Positions 1 through 10,202 of a stretch of 64,000 nucleotides of DNA are shown one piece after another; the first letter of the stretch is position 1; every line of letters starts with the position of its first letter. The stretch is from Corynebacterium nuruki S6-4 (GTDB lineage Bacteria > Actinomycetota > Actinomycetes > Mycobacteriales > Mycobacteriaceae). Under the pieces are notes generated by a model, which did no database searches, was not told the origin of the DNA, and saw nothing but the letters and a program-made list of their open reading frames with translations. The position numbers and the translations under genes are program-made. Location of the stretch: assembly GCF_007970465.1 (NCBI RefSeq), contig NZ_CP042429.1, positions 682,001 through 746,000 on the forward strand, given 5' to 3'.

Positions 1-1728
1 CACCCCGAGGTCGGTGAGACCGCCGGTGTGGAGATCACCACCGGTCCGCTCGGCCAGGGCCTGGCCTCCGCCGTGGGCATGGCGATGGCCGCCCGCCGGG
101 AGCGCGGCCTGTTCGATCCGGCCGCCCCCGCCGGCGAGTCCCCCTTCGACCACCGCATCTACGTCATCGCCTCCGACGGGGACATGCAGGAGGGCGTGAC
201 CGCCGAGGCGTCCTCGCTCGCGGGCACCCAGCAGCTCGGCAACCTCATCGTGTTCTGGGACGACAACTCGATCTCCATCGAGGACGACACGGAGATCGCC
301 TTCACCGAGGATGTCGTCGCCCGCTACGCCTCCTACGGCTGGCAGACGCTCGAGGCGAACGCCGAGGACGTCACCGGCATCCTGGCCGCCGTCAGCGCGG
401 CGCAGGCGGACACCGACCGCCCGAGCTTCATCCGCATCCGGTCGGTCATCGGCTACCCCGCCCCGACGAAGATGAACACCGGCGGCGTGCACGGTGCCGC
501 CCTGGGCGGTGACGAGGTCGCCGGCGTCAAGGAGGCGCTCGGGTTCGACCCGGCGCAGAATTTCGCCGTCGCCGACGAGGTCATCGCCCACACCCGCGGC
601 CTGCGTGACCGCGCCGCCGCCGACCACGCCGCCTGGCAGGAGCGGTTCGACGCCTGGGCCGCCGCCAACCCGGAGAACAAGGCCCTGTTCGACCGGCTGT
701 CCGCCCGGGAACTCCCGGCCGGCTTCGACGCCGACCTGCCGACCTGGGACGCCGGCGAATCGCTCGCCACCCGTAAGGCCTCCGAGGCCGCCCTCCAGGC
801 GCTCGGCGCCACCCTGCCGGAGCTGTGGGGCGGCTCGGCCGACCTCGCCGGGTCCACCAACACCATCATCAAGGGCTCCCCGTCCTTCGGTCCGGAGTCC
901 ATCTCCACCGACGCCTGGACCGCCGAGCCCTACGGCCGCAACCTCCACTTCGGTATCCGCGAGCACGGCATGGGCGCGATCCTCAACGGTATCGCCCTGC
1001 ACGGCGGTACCCGGCCCTACGGTGCGACCTTCCTCCAGTTCGCCGACTACATGCGCGGTGCGGTCCGCCTCGGCGCCCTGATGAGCACCGACGTCTACTA
1101 CGTGTGGACCCACGACTCGATCGGTCTGGGCGAGGACGGCCCGACCCACCAGCCGGTCGAGCACCTGGCCGCGCTGCGCGCCATCCCGAACCTGTCGGTC
1201 ATCCGCCCGGCGGACGCCAACGAGGCCGTGCAGGCCTGGGCCGCCGCACTGAAGGCCCCGGCCGCGCCGAAGGCCCTCATCCTCACCCGGCAGGGCGTGC
1301 CGGTGCTCGAGGGCACCGCGGACAGGGCCGCCGAGGGTGTCGCCCGCGGCGCCTACGTCCTCGTCGAGTCCTCCACCGAGGTCCCGCAGGTCATCCTGCT
1401 CGGCACCGGCTCCGAGGTGCAGCTCGCCGTCGAGGCCGCCGCCGCCCTGGAGTCCGAGGGCATCGGCACCCGGGTCGTCTCGGTGCCGTGCATGGAGTGG
1501 TTCGAGGCGCAGGACGCCGCCTACCGCGAGTCGGTCCTGCCCGCCGCCGTCACCGCCCGCGTGTCGGTCGAGGCCGGGATCGCCATGCCGTGGAAGGCGT
1601 ACACCGGGCTCACCGGCCGCAACATCTCCCTGGAGCACTTCGGTGCCTCCGCCGACTACAAGACCCTGTTCCGCGAGTTCGGCATCACCGCGGAGGCCGT
1701 CGCCGCCGCGGCCCGCGAACTCGTCTAG
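1..1728 (+). CDS. tkt: Transketolase, 5' end outside the window
   Basis: Thiamine-diphosphate enzyme that moves two-carbon ketol units between sugar phosphates in the non-oxidative pentose phosphate pathway. The frame is open from base 1 (575 residues visible), and family members are about 700 residues, so roughly the first 125 residues lie upstream. Visible signatures are the GPLGQG segment, the diphosphate-binding run SDGDMQEG...WDDN, and the pyrimidine-binding region with REHGMGAI and HDSIGLGEDGPTHQP. It ends 35 bases before tal and opens a same-strand tkt-tal-zwf-opcA-pgl run, the usual corynebacterial order. No frame defects are seen. Confidence 0.97.
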   Translation, partial: HPEVGETAGVEITTGPLGQGLASAVGMAMAARRERGLFDPAAPAGESPFDHRIYVIASDGDMQEGVTAEASSLAGTQQLGNLIVFWDDNSISIEDDTEIAFTEDVVARYASYGWQTLEANAEDVTGILAAVSAAQADTDRPSFIRIRSVIGYPAPTKMNTGGVHGAALGGDEVAGVKEALGFDPAQNFAVADEVIAHTRGLRDRAAADHAAWQERFDAWAAANPENKALFDRLSARELPAGFDADLPTWDAGESLATRKASEAALQALGATLPELWGGSADLAGSTNTIIKGSPSFGPESISTDAWTAEPYGRNLHFGIREHGMGAILNGIALHGGTRPYGATFLQFADYMRGAVRLGALMSTDVYYVWTHDSIGLGEDGPTHQPVEHLAALRAIPNLSVIRPADANEAVQAWAAALKAPAAPKALILTRQGVPVLEGTADRAAEGVARGAYVLVESSTEVPQVILLGTGSEVQLAVEAAAALESEGIGTRVVSVPCMEWFEAQDAAYRESVLPAAVTARVSVEAGIAMPWKAYTGLTGRNISLEHFGASADYKTLFREFGITAEAVAAAARELV

Positions 1729-1763
1729 TCCCCTCCCCCCTCCAGAAAGCTGGTTGATCACCG

Positions 1764-2876
1764 ATGACCTCCTCGACCTCCACCACCCCGGTCGACGCGC
1801 TGTCCGCCGCCGGCACCTCGGTCTGGCTCGACGACCTGTCCCGCGACCGGATCCGCAGCGGTAACCTCGCTGACCTGATCGCCGGCTCCGGCATCGTCGG
1901 CGTCACCACCAACCCGGCGATCTTCGCCGCCGCGATGTCGCAGGGCACCGCCTACGACGACCAGATCGCCGAGCTGAAGGAGGCCGGCGCCGACGTCACC
2001 GACGCGGTCTTCGCCATGGCCGTCGACGACGTGCGGAACGCCTGCGACATCTTCGCCGACACCTACTCCGCCACCGACGGGGTGGACGGCCGGGTGTCCA
2101 TCGAGGTGGATCCCCGGCTCGCCCAGGATCCCGCCGCCACCGTGCGGCAGGCGGAGGAACTCGCGGAGCGGGTGGGGCGTCCCAACGTGATGATCAAGAT
2201 CCCCGCCACCGAGGTCTGCCTCCCGGCGATCACCGAGGTCCTCGCCAAGGGCATCAGCGTGAACGTCACGCTGATCTTCTCGGTGGCCCGCTACCGGCAG
2301 GTCATCGCCGCCTTCCTCGACGGCATCACCGCCGCCCGGGACAACGGCCACGACCTGTCCACCATCCACTCGGTGGCGAGCTTCTTCGTCTCCCGGGTGG
2401 ACACCGAGATCGACCGTCGGCTCGACCGGGCCGACACCCCGGCCGCCGCCGCGCTGAAGGGGAAGGCCGGGGTGGCGAACGCCCGCCTGGCCTACCAGGC
2501 GTTCACCGACGACCTGCTGCAGGACGCCCGGTGGGCGGACCTCGCCGCCGCCGGGGCGCACGTCCAGCGCCCGCTGTGGGCCTCCACCTCGGTGAAGAAC
2601 CCGGACTACCCGGACACCCTCTACGTCACCGGGCTCGTCGGACCGCACACCGTCAACACGATGCCGGAGAACACCCTCACCGCGACCCTCGACCACGCCG
2701 AGGTCACCGGTGACACGCTCAGCGGCACAGGCGACGAGGCGGGCCGGGTCTTCGCCGACCTCGTCGCCACGGGCATCGACCTCGACGACGTCTTCACGGT
2801 GCTGGAGACCGAGGGTGTCGACAAGTTCGTCGCCTCCTGGCAGGAACTGCTCGACACCATCGGGGAGCGGCTGTGA
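1764..2876 (+). CDS. tal: Transaldolase
   Basis: Transfers a dihydroxyacetone unit from sedoheptulose-7-phosphate to glyceraldehyde-3-phosphate through a Schiff base. The 370 residues match the long actinobacterial type. [14 protein letters not shown] carries the catalytic lysine, and [13 protein letters not shown] and [12 protein letters not shown] are conserved strands. The ATG at 1764 is preceded by AGAAAGC. The stop overlaps the zwf GTG in a GTGA arrangement, so the two are likely translationally coupled. It sits between tkt and zwf in the pentose phosphate operon. Confidence 0.96.
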   Translation: MTSSTSTTPVDALSAAGTSVWLDDLSRDRIRSGNLADLIAGSGIVGVTTNPAIFAAAMSQGTAYDDQIAELKEAGADVTDAVFAMAVDDVRNACDIFADTYSATDGVDGRVSIEVDPRLAQDPAATVRQAEELAERVGRPNVMIKIPATEVCLPAITEVLAKGISVNVTLIFSVARYRQVIAAFLDGITAARDNGHDLSTIHSVASFFVSRVDTEIDRRLDRADTPAAAALKGKAGVANARLAYQAFTDDLLQDARWADLAAAGAHVQRPLWASTSVKNPDYPDTLYVTGLVGPHTVNTMPENTLTATLDHAEVTGDTLSGTGDEAGRVFADLVATGIDLDDVFTVLETEGVDKFVASWQELLDTIGERL

Positions 2877-4396
2877 GCCTCGCCGGCAATCCGTTGCGCG
2901 ACGGCAACGACCGTCGTCTCCCCCGCATCGCCGGTCCCTGCGGGCTCGTCATCTTCGGCGTCACCGGCGATCTGGCGCGCAAGAAACTCCTCCCGGCGGT
3001 CTACGACCTCGCCAACCGCGGTCTGCTGCCCGCCGGATTCAGTCTCATCGGCTACGGCCGCCGCGACTGGACCGCGGAGCAGTTCACCGCCGAGGTGCTC
3101 GACTCGGTCCGCGACCGGGTCCGGACGCCCTGGCGGGACTCGGTATGGGAGCAGCTCGCCTCCGGCATCCGGTTCGTGCAGGGTGACTTCGTCACCGACT
3201 CGGCCTTCGACGACCTGGCGGCGATGACCCGCCGGCTCGACGAGGAGCGCGGCACGCGCGGCAACTGGGCCTACTACCTGTCGGTCCCGCCGCAGTTCTT
3301 CTCCGACGTGTGCAACCAGCTGGAACGCGCCGGACTGGCTGACAGTGAGACCGGCTGGCGGCGGGTGGTCATCGAGAAGCCCTTCGGACGTGACCAGGCC
3401 TCCGCCGAGGAGCTGAACCGGACGGTCAACGCGGTCTTCCCCGAGTCGTCGGTCTTCCGCATCGACCACTACCTGGGCAAGGAGACCGTGCAGAACATCA
3501 TGGTCCTGCGCTTCGCCAACCAGATCTTCGAGCCGCTGTTCAACTCGCGCTACATCGACCACGTCCAGATCACCATGGCCGAGGACATCGGCCTGGGCGG
3601 CCGCGCCGGCTACTACGACGGCATCGGCGCCGCCCGCGACGTCATGCAGAACCACCTGCTCCAGCTGCTCGCCCTCGTGGCGATGGAGGAGCCGGTCACC
3701 TTCGCCCCCGACGAACTGAAGGCGGAGAAACTCAAGGTCCTCAAGGCGACCTCCGCCACCGGCCCGTTCACCCAGACGACGGCGCGCGGCCAGTACACCG
3801 CCGGCTGGCAGGGCTCCGAGTTCGTCCCCGGCCTCCGCGAGGAGGGCGGGTTCGACCCGGATTCCGGGACGGAGACCTACGCGGCGGCGACGTTCGGCAT
3901 CAATTCGCGGCGCTGGGCCGGCGTCCCGTTCTACCTGCGCACCGGGAAGCGGCTCGGCCGGCGGGTCACGGAGATCGCCCTGGTCTTCAAGTCCGCCCCG
4001 CACCAGCCGTTCGGCGCCGGGCAGACCGAGGCGCAGGGCGACAACGCGCTCGTCATCCGGGTCCAGCCCGATGAGGGCGTGCTGCTGCGCTTCGGGTCGA
4101 AGGTCCCGGGCTCGGCGATGGACGTCCGCGACGTGAACATGGACTTCTCCTACTCGGAGGCGTTCACCGAGCAGTCGCCGGAGGCCTACGAACGGCTCAT
4201 CCTCGACGCCCTGCTCGACGAGGCGAGCCTGTTCCCCACCAACGAGGAGGTCGAGGAAGCCTGGCGCATCCTCGACCCGGTCCTCGACTACTGGGCGGCG
4301 TCCGGCCAGCCCGAGGAATACGCGGCCGGGACCTGGGGCCCGGCCGGCGCAGACCGGATGCTCAACCGCAACGCAAGGACGTGGAGGCGACCGTGA
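2873..4396 (+). CDS. zwf: Glucose-6-phosphate 1-dehydrogenase
   Basis: Oxidises glucose-6-phosphate to 6-phosphogluconolactone with NADP and is the entry step of the oxidative pentose phosphate pathway. The 507 residues contain the nucleotide-binding start [19 protein letters not shown] and the active-site signature RIDHYLGKE. The GTG start overlaps the tal stop, and the 3' end overlaps the opcA start by 16 bases if opcA begins at 4381. In Corynebacterium the active enzyme needs the partner OpcA, encoded next. Confidence 0.97.
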   Translation: MSLAGNPLRDGNDRRLPRIAGPCGLVIFGVTGDLARKKLLPAVYDLANRGLLPAGFSLIGYGRRDWTAEQFTAEVLDSVRDRVRTPWRDSVWEQLASGIRFVQGDFVTDSAFDDLAAMTRRLDEERGTRGNWAYYLSVPPQFFSDVCNQLERAGLADSETGWRRVVIEKPFGRDQASAEELNRTVNAVFPESSVFRIDHYLGKETVQNIMVLRFANQIFEPLFNSRYIDHVQITMAEDIGLGGRAGYYDGIGAARDVMQNHLLQLLALVAMEEPVTFAPDELKAEKLKVLKATSATGPFTQTTARGQYTAGWQGSEFVPGLREEGGFDPDSGTETYAAATFGINSRRWAGVPFYLRTGKRLGRRVTEIALVFKSAPHQPFGAGQTEAQGDNALVIRVQPDEGVLLRFGSKVPGSAMDVRDVNMDFSYSEAFTEQSPEAYERLILDALLDEASLFPTNEEVEEAWRILDPVLDYWAASGQPEEYAAGTWGPAGADRMLNRNARTWRRP

Positions 4397-5442
4397 CCGA
4401 CACAACCGTGACCGACACACTCGACGGAAGCTCGGATCTCGACCTGGGCCGGACGACGACCGGGGAACTGACCCGCCGGCTGCGCGCACTGCGCGAGGAA
4501 CGCGGGGAGGTCGCCACCGGCCGCGTGCTCACCCTCATCGTCTCGGTACGTTCCGAGGAGGACCTGGACGCCGTCGTGGCGGCCACCAACGAGGCGTCCC
4601 GGGAGCACCCGGCCCGCGTCATCATCGTCATCCACGACCGGTCGACCGACCGGGTGAGCATGGACGCCCGCATCCGGCTCGGCGGTGAGGCCGGCGCCTC
4701 GGAGGTCATCCTCCTGCGGCTGCACGGCGAGCTCGCCGACCATGCCGACAACGTCGTCATGCCGCTGCTGCTGCCGGACACCCCGGTGGTCGTGTGGTGG
4801 CCGTTCACCTCACCGCGGAACCCGGCGGGCGACGCGCTCGGTGCCCTGGCGACCCGCCGGATCACCGACAGCTTCGCCGACGCCGCCGCGGGCAAGGGGT
4901 CCAAGGCGATCTTCCGTCGCCGGATCGGCTTCTCCCGCGGCGACTCCGACCTGGTGTGGAGCCGGATCACCCAGTGGCGCGGCCTGCTGGCCAGCGCCCT
5001 GGACCAGCGTCCCGGCGACCCGGTGGAGGCCGCGGAGATCACCGGCCCGGCCGAGGACCCGGCGGTGGACATCGCCGCCGGCTGGCTCGCCGACCGGCTC
5101 GACATCACGGTGACCCGGCAGAGTTCCGGGGCTCCGGCGGTGCCGCTCGACGCGGAGGGGCGTCCGACGCCGCCGATCCAGCGGGCGGTCCTGCACTGCG
5201 CCGGGGGTGACCTCGTCATGGAGGTCGCCGACCACCGCACCGTCCGGGTCGACGCGGGTGACGGCACGAGCAACATCGTCACCCTGCACCGCCGCACCGT
5301 CGGCGAATGCCTCGCCGAGGAACTGCGCCACCTGGAGCCGGACACGGCCTTCGGCGACGCCCTCCACGGCCTGCCGCGGGTCCACATCCCCCGCGACCGG
5401 GTCGATCCCGCCGCCTTCAGCGAGCAGGCGAGTCCCCGGTGA
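4381..5442 (+). CDS. opcA: OpcA, glucose-6-phosphate dehydrogenase assembly protein
   Basis: Partner of Zwf that supports assembly and redox-dependent activity of glucose-6-phosphate dehydrogenase in actinobacteria and cyanobacteria. The 353 residues carry recognisable family blocks: TTGELTRRLRALREE near the start, TNEASREHPARVIIVIHD, LLLPDTPVVVWWPF, and DLVWSRITQWRGLLAS. Two GTG starts are possible (4381 and 4393), and the N-terminal repeat VTDTTVTDT makes the choice uncertain. The stop overlaps the pgl GTG. Membership of the zwf operon supports the call. Confidence 0.93.
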   Translation: MEATVTDTTVTDTLDGSSDLDLGRTTTGELTRRLRALREERGEVATGRVLTLIVSVRSEEDLDAVVAATNEASREHPARVIIVIHDRSTDRVSMDARIRLGGEAGASEVILLRLHGELADHADNVVMPLLLPDTPVVVWWPFTSPRNPAGDALGALATRRITDSFADAAAGKGSKAIFRRRIGFSRGDSDLVWSRITQWRGLLASALDQRPGDPVEAAEITGPAEDPAVDIAAGWLADRLDITVTRQSSGAPAVPLDAEGRPTPPIQRAVLHCAGGDLVMEVADHRTVRVDAGDGTSNIVTLHRRTVGECLAEELRHLEPDTAFGDALHGLPRVHIPRDRVDPAAFSEQASPR

Positions 5443-6254
5443 ACGCCGCGACACTGCGGACCTGGGCCGACCAGGACGACCTCGCCCGTGGCGTGGCCCG
5501 CGACATCGTCGACCTCCTCGTCACGGTCCAGGGCACCGACGGGGAAGGGACCGGGGTGGGCGGTGCCGACGGCCCCGACGGCTACGCCCGTATCGTCCTG
5601 ACCGGCGGCGGGGCGGGCATCGCCGTCCTCCACGAACTGGCGCGGCTGGACCACGCCGCCCGGGTGACCGCGGACAGCTACCCCATCGCCGCGGTGAACT
5701 GGCGTCGGGTCCACGTCTTCTTCGGCGACGAGCGCTACGTCCCGCGGGACGACCCCGAGCGCAACGAGGGCCAGGCGGACGCCGCCCTGCTCGACCATGT
5801 CGGCATCCCCCCGGAGAACGTGCACCGCTACCCCGCCCCGGCCACCGGTGAGGATCCGGCCGGCCCGGGCCTCGACGCCGCGGCGCAGGCCTATGCCGCG
5901 ACCCTCGCCGAGTTCGCCCCGGCGGGCTTCGACCTGCATCTGCTGGGGATGGGCCCGGAGGGGCACGTCAATTCACTGTTCCCCCACGCCCCCGCGCTGG
6001 ACGCCACGGCCCCGGTCGTGGCGGTACGGGGCTGCCCCAAGCCCCCGCCGTCCCGGGTCTCCCTCACCCTCGGTGCACTCGGCCGCGCCCGGCAGGTGTG
6101 GCTGCTGGTGTGCGGTGCGGCGAAGCGGGAGGCCGCCGGCCATGCCCTGCGCGGTGATGATCCGGCGCAGTGGCCGGCCGCCGCCGCCCGCGGCTCGGTC
6201 GGCACGGTGCTCCACGTGGACGCCGCCGCCGACCCGGCCCAGAGGTCGTCCTAG
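5439..6254 (+). CDS. pgl: 6-phosphogluconolactonase
   Basis: Hydrolyses 6-phosphogluconolactone, the product of Zwf, to 6-phosphogluconate. The open frame extends back to 5307, but the GTG at 5439 overlaps the opcA stop (GTGA) and gives a normal 271-residue NagB/Pgl-type protein. Motifs are VHVFFGDERYVPRDD, LLGMGPEGHVNSLFPH and the C-terminal RVSLTLGAL. It is the last gene of the operon and meets secG tail to tail with a 4-base overlap of stop codons. Confidence 0.94.
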   Translation: MNAATLRTWADQDDLARGVARDIVDLLVTVQGTDGEGTGVGGADGPDGYARIVLTGGGAGIAVLHELARLDHAARVTADSYPIAAVNWRRVHVFFGDERYVPRDDPERNEGQADAALLDHVGIPPENVHRYPAPATGEDPAGPGLDAAAQAYAATLAEFAPAGFDLHLLGMGPEGHVNSLFPHAPALDATAPVVAVRGCPKPPPSRVSLTLGALGRARQVWLLVCGAAKREAAGHALRGDDPAQWPAAAARGSVGTVLHVDAAADPAQRSS

Positions 6255-6487
6255 AGGTCGTACTGCAGGACCAGGTTGAGGCCGATCACGGCCGCCACCC
6301 AGATGACCGCGCTGATGATCGTCAGCCGGTCGAGGTTCTTCTCCACCACGGTGGACCCCGAGAGGTTCGACTGCATACCGCCGCCGAACAGGCTGGACAG
6401 TCCACCGCCCTTGCCCTTGTGCAGCAGGACGGACAGTCCCATGATCAGGCTGGTGACCACCAGGACGATCTGGAGGGTGAGAATCAT
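6251..6487 (-). CDS. secG: SecG, preprotein translocase subunit
   Basis: Small membrane subunit of the SecYEG channel. The 78 residues hold two membrane helices (about residues 3-20 and 55-74) joined by the family loop KGKGGGLSSLFGGG. The start is ATG with a GAG-containing leader. It lies 56 bases after ppc in the gap-pgk-tpiA-ppc-secG order typical of corynebacteria and mycobacteria. Confidence 0.95.
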   Translation of the reverse strand: MILTLQIVLVVTSLIMGLSVLLHKGKGGGLSSLFGGGMQSNLSGSTVVEKNLDRLTIISAVIWVAAVIGLNLVLQYDL

Positions 6488-6543
6488 CGTCGGATGCCTT
6501 ACGTTCGCTCGGGGACGGATAACGGTCCTACCCTACCACCGCC

Positions 6544-9384
6544 CTAGCCCGAGTTCCGTAGCCCGGTCGCGAGTCCGTTCATCGTCAACCGGATGCCGTC
6601 GAGGACGTCCGCCGACTCGTCCCCGGCCCGGTACCGGCGCAGCAGTTCGAGCTGCAGCACATTCAGCGGGATGAGGTACGGGATCCGGTCGCGCATCGAG
6701 ACCGCCAGCCCGGGATTGTCGTCGAGCAGCGACGACCGGCCCGTGATCTGCAGGTACATGTCGAGCGTGAGGTGGAACTCCGCGGCGATGGTGCCGAAGA
6801 TGCGCTCCGCGTCGGCCCGGTCGGGGACGAGACCGGCGTAGAGCTCGGCGATGTTCAGGTCGGCCTTCGCCATGACCTGCGCCATGTTCGACAGCACCGA
6901 GCGGAAGAACGGCCACCGCCGGTACAGGTCCTGCAGGTAGGCCATCCGCCCCTCCCCGGCCCCGGTCCAGTCCCGCACGGCCGACCCGACCCCGAACCAG
7001 CCGGGCAGCATGATCCGCGACTGGGACCAGGACAGCACCCACGGGATGGCCCGCAGGTCGGCGATGCCGGCGGTCGGTTTCCGGGAGCTGGGCCGGGAAC
7101 CGATGTTGAGGTTGCCGATCTCCGCCAGCGGGGTCGATGAGGTGAAGTAGCAGATGAACCCGGCGTCCTCGTGCATGAGTGCCGCGTACCGGCGGCGGGA
7201 CACCGCGGCGATCTCCCCCATCACCCGGTAGGCCCGCTCCGGGTCGTCGATCCGGTCGACGGGGGTGAGACTGGCCTCCAGCGTCGCGGAGACGAGCGCC
7301 TCGAGGTTGCGGCGGGCGCCGGCGGGCATGCCGTACTTCGCCGAGATGATCTCGCCCTGCTCGGTGATCCGGACACTGCCCTGCACCGCGCCCTCCGGCT
7401 GCGCGAGGATCGCCTCATGGCTGGGACCGCCGCCCCGGCCGACCGTGCCACCCCGGCCGTGGAACAGGCGCAGGCCGAGCCCGGCGTCCGCGGCGGCGGC
7501 CACGAGGGCGAGTTCGGCGTCGTAGAGCGCCCAGTTGGCCGCGAAGTACCCGCCGTCCTTGTTCGAGTCGGAGTAGCCGAGCATCACCTCCTGGATGCCG
7601 GCCCGGTGGTCGGTGACGTAGTCCCGGTAGAAGGCGTGGCCCCACAGGTCGGTCATCACGGCCGCACCGCCGGCGAGGTCGTCGATCGTCTCGAACAGCG
7701 GGATGATGTCCACCGCGCCGGACAGGACGCCGTCGGCAACCCGCAGCAGCCCGACCTCCTTCAGCAGGATCGCGGGTTCGAGGATGTCGGAGACGGTCGA
7801 GGCCATGGAGATGATGCAGTGTGGCACCACCTCCGGCCCGAACCGGCGGGCCGCCTCGGCGGCGGCGCGGAAGATGTCGAGTTCCCGGCCGGTCTCCTCC
7901 GACCACTCGGCCTGCGGGTCGACGAGGGGACGCGGCGAGTGCAGTTCCCGGGTCAGCAGCTCGACCTTCGCCGTCTCCGGCAGGGCCGCGTAGTCGTCGG
8001 TGACCCCGGCCCGGGCGAAGAGTTCGGTGAGCACCGTTTCGAAACTCTCGGAATTCTGCCGCAGGTCGAGGGCGTGGAGGTGGAAGCCGAAGCTGCGGAC
8101 CCCGGAGATGAGGGTGGCGAGCCGGTGGTCGGCGATGATGTCGTCGTGGTGCCCCCGCAGTGAGCGGTCGACGGTCTCCAGGTCGGCGAGGAGCTGGTCG
8201 GCGGTGCGGTAGCGGACGTGTCCCTCGGTGAGCAGCCGGGCGGCCCCCGCGCCGACGGCGGCCTCACCGAGGGTGTCCACCGCCGTGGCGGCGAGGCGGC
8301 CGCGGATGCCGTGGACGGCCCGGCGGTAGGGTTCGTCGGACCGGGAGGGGACGTCGTTGCGGCCCCGTTCGGCGAGCAGCAGCAGCCCGTCGCTGACGGC
8401 GGTGAACTTCGTCGAGAGACTGAGCTCGTGCTCGAGGGCGGTGAGTTCGTCGAGGTACCAGTCGAAGACGGTCTGGGCGGCGCGTCCGGTGGCGAACCGG
8501 ACGGTGTCCCCGGTGACGTAGGGGTTGCCGTCGTGGTCGCCGCCGATCCAGGAGCCGGGCCGGACGACGGGCGTGTCGGGGATGCCGGGGCCGTAGAGTT
8601 CCCGCAGCCTGCCGGTGACCCTGCGGTTGAGCAGCGGGATCTCCTGCAGCAGGCTGATGCTGTAGTAGCGCAGGCCGACGTTGATCTCGTCCTCGATACG
8701 GGGCCGGACGGAGCGGATCAGCGCGGTCTGCCAGAGGATCGTCACCCGGCGGCGGATGTCGGTGTCCACGGCGGTGAGCCGGGCGTCGCTGCGGGCGGTG
8801 CGGCCCGCGCGCAGCAGGTCACCGCGGCGGCGCAGCAGTGCGGTGATGTCGGACTGGACGTCGAAGACGGTGCGCCGGCGGGTCTCGGTGGGGTGGGCGG
8901 TGAGGACCGGGGCGACGTAGGCGTGGGCCATCACCCCGGCGACCCGGTCCGCGGTGACCCCACGGTCGGACAGCACCTGCCAGGTGGCGTCCAGGGAGGC
9001 GTCGGGCGGCGGATCCCCGGCGTCCGCCCGGTGGTCGCGGACCCGCTCCTCGTGGAGGTCCTCGGCGAGGTTGGCGAGCAGGCCGAAGTGGCAGAATGCC
9101 CGGATCACCGGCAGTGCGGTCGTCGGCGGGAGGTCGCGCAGCCGGTCGGCGAGACCGGCGACGTCGCCCTCGCCCTCCCGGATGGCGAAGGACGCCCGGC
9201 GGGCCGCCTCGACGAGGTCGAAGACCTCGGTGCCCTCCTGTTCGCGGATGACGTCGCCGAGGATCGCGCCGAGGTAGCGGATGTCCTGCCGGACGCCGGG
9301 GATGACGTCCGGGGTGTCCTCGTCCGGTGGCACCGCAGGGACGGCGGTACCGGGGACGGTCAGGGTGGTGCGGTGGTCTGCCAT
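6544..9384 (-). CDS. ppc: Phosphoenolpyruvate carboxylase
   Basis: Carboxylates phosphoenolpyruvate to oxaloacetate and is the main anaplerotic route in corynebacteria. The 946 residues are slightly longer than the C. glutamicum enzyme, mainly in an acidic, proline-rich N-terminus. Catalytic blocks are LTAHPTETRRRTV (catalytic His) and FHGRGGTVGRGGGPSHEAI. The C-terminus ends in the expected RLTMNGLATGLRNSG. It lies 15 bases after tpiA, probably on the glycolytic transcript, so supply of oxaloacetate would follow lower glycolysis. Confidence 0.98.
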   Translation of the reverse strand: MADHRTTLTVPGTAVPAVPPDEDTPDVIPGVRQDIRYLGAILGDVIREQEGTEVFDLVEAARRASFAIREGEGDVAGLADRLRDLPPTTALPVIRAFCHFGLLANLAEDLHEERVRDHRADAGDPPPDASLDATWQVLSDRGVTADRVAGVMAHAYVAPVLTAHPTETRRRTVFDVQSDITALLRRRGDLLRAGRTARSDARLTAVDTDIRRRVTILWQTALIRSVRPRIEDEINVGLRYYSISLLQEIPLLNRRVTGRLRELYGPGIPDTPVVRPGSWIGGDHDGNPYVTGDTVRFATGRAAQTVFDWYLDELTALEHELSLSTKFTAVSDGLLLLAERGRNDVPSRSDEPYRRAVHGIRGRLAATAVDTLGEAAVGAGAARLLTEGHVRYRTADQLLADLETVDRSLRGHHDDIIADHRLATLISGVRSFGFHLHALDLRQNSESFETVLTELFARAGVTDDYAALPETAKVELLTRELHSPRPLVDPQAEWSEETGRELDIFRAAAEAARRFGPEVVPHCIISMASTVSDILEPAILLKEVGLLRVADGVLSGAVDIIPLFETIDDLAGGAAVMTDLWGHAFYRDYVTDHRAGIQEVMLGYSDSNKDGGYFAANWALYDAELALVAAAADAGLGLRLFHGRGGTVGRGGGPSHEAILAQPEGAVQGSVRITEQGEIISAKYGMPAGARRNLEALVSATLEASLTPVDRIDDPERAYRVMGEIAAVSRRRYAALMHEDAGFICYFTSSTPLAEIGNLNIGSRPSSRKPTAGIADLRAIPWVLSWSQSRIMLPGWFGVGSAVRDWTGAGEGRMAYLQDLYRRWPFFRSVLSNMAQVMAKADLNIAELYAGLVPDRADAERIFGTIAAEFHLTLDMYLQITGRSSLLDDNPGLAVSMRDRIPYLIPLNVLQLELLRRYRAGDESADVLDGIRLTMNGLATGLRNSG

Positions 9385-9399
9385 GGGGCCATTGTGCCC

Positions 9400-10191
9400 C
9401 TAGCTGACCGCCTTCGCAGCGGCGGCGCAGAGCCGGGCGAAGTCCTCGCCGTCGAGGCTCGCCCCGCCGACCAGGCCGCCGTCGACGTCGGGCTGGCTGA
9501 CGAGCTCGCCCACCGAGTCGGTCTTCACCGAGCCGCCGTAGAGGATCCGCAGCGTGGCGGCGGTCTCCTCACCGGCGAGCTCGGCGACCACACCGCGGAC
9601 GGCGTGGCACACCTCCTGGGCGTCGGCGGCGGAGGCCACCTTGCCGGTGCCGATCGCCCAGACCGGTTCGTAGGCGATGACGACGTCGGCGAGCTTGTCC
9701 GCCGGGATCCCGGCGAGCGAGGCCCGGGTCTGGTCCACGACGTAGCTGACGTGGTCGCCGGCCTCGCGGATCTCGAGCGGTTCCCCGACGCAGACGATGG
9801 GCCGCAGCCCGTGGCCCAGGGCAGCGACGGCCTTGGCGGCGACGGTCGCGTCATCCTCGGCGTGGTACTGGCGGCGTTCGGAGTGTCCGACGACGACCCA
9901 GGTGCAGCCGAGCTTCGCGAGCATCGCGGCGGAGACCTCGCCGGTGTAGGCGCCGGACTCGTGGGCGGAGACGTCCTGCGCCCCGTAGGTGAGCAGGAGC
10001 TTGTCGCCGTCGACGAGGGTCTGGACGCTCCGGATGTCGGTGAATGGCGGGATGACGGCCACGTCGACGTGGTCGTAGTAGTCGCGGGGCAGGGCGAAGT
10101 CGAACTTCTGCACGACCTGGAGTGCCTCCAGGTGGTTGAGGTTCATCTTCCAGTTGCCCGCGATGAGCGGGGTGCGCGTGGTCTGTGCCAT
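9400..10191 (-). CDS. tpiA: Triosephosphate isomerase
   Basis: Interconverts dihydroxyacetone phosphate and glyceraldehyde-3-phosphate in the cytoplasm. The 263-residue TIM barrel shows the substrate Lys in [10 protein letters not shown], the catalytic His in VVGHSERR and the catalytic Glu in [11 protein letters not shown], followed by the phosphate-binding YGGSVKTDS. The ATG follows a G-rich SD (AGGGGGGAC) 11 bases after pgk, consistent with one transcript. Confidence 0.98.
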   Translation of the reverse strand: MAQTTRTPLIAGNWKMNLNHLEALQVVQKFDFALPRDYYDHVDVAVIPPFTDIRSVQTLVDGDKLLLTYGAQDVSAHESGAYTGEVSAAMLAKLGCTWVVVGHSERRQYHAEDDATVAAKAVAALGHGLRPIVCVGEPLEIREAGDHVSYVVDQTRASLAGIPADKLADVVIAYEPVWAIGTGKVASAADAQEVCHAVRGVVAELAGEETAATLRILYGGSVKTDSVGELVSQPDVDGGLVGGASLDGEDFARLCAAAAKAVS

Positions 10192-10202
10192 GTCCGTCCC
10201 CC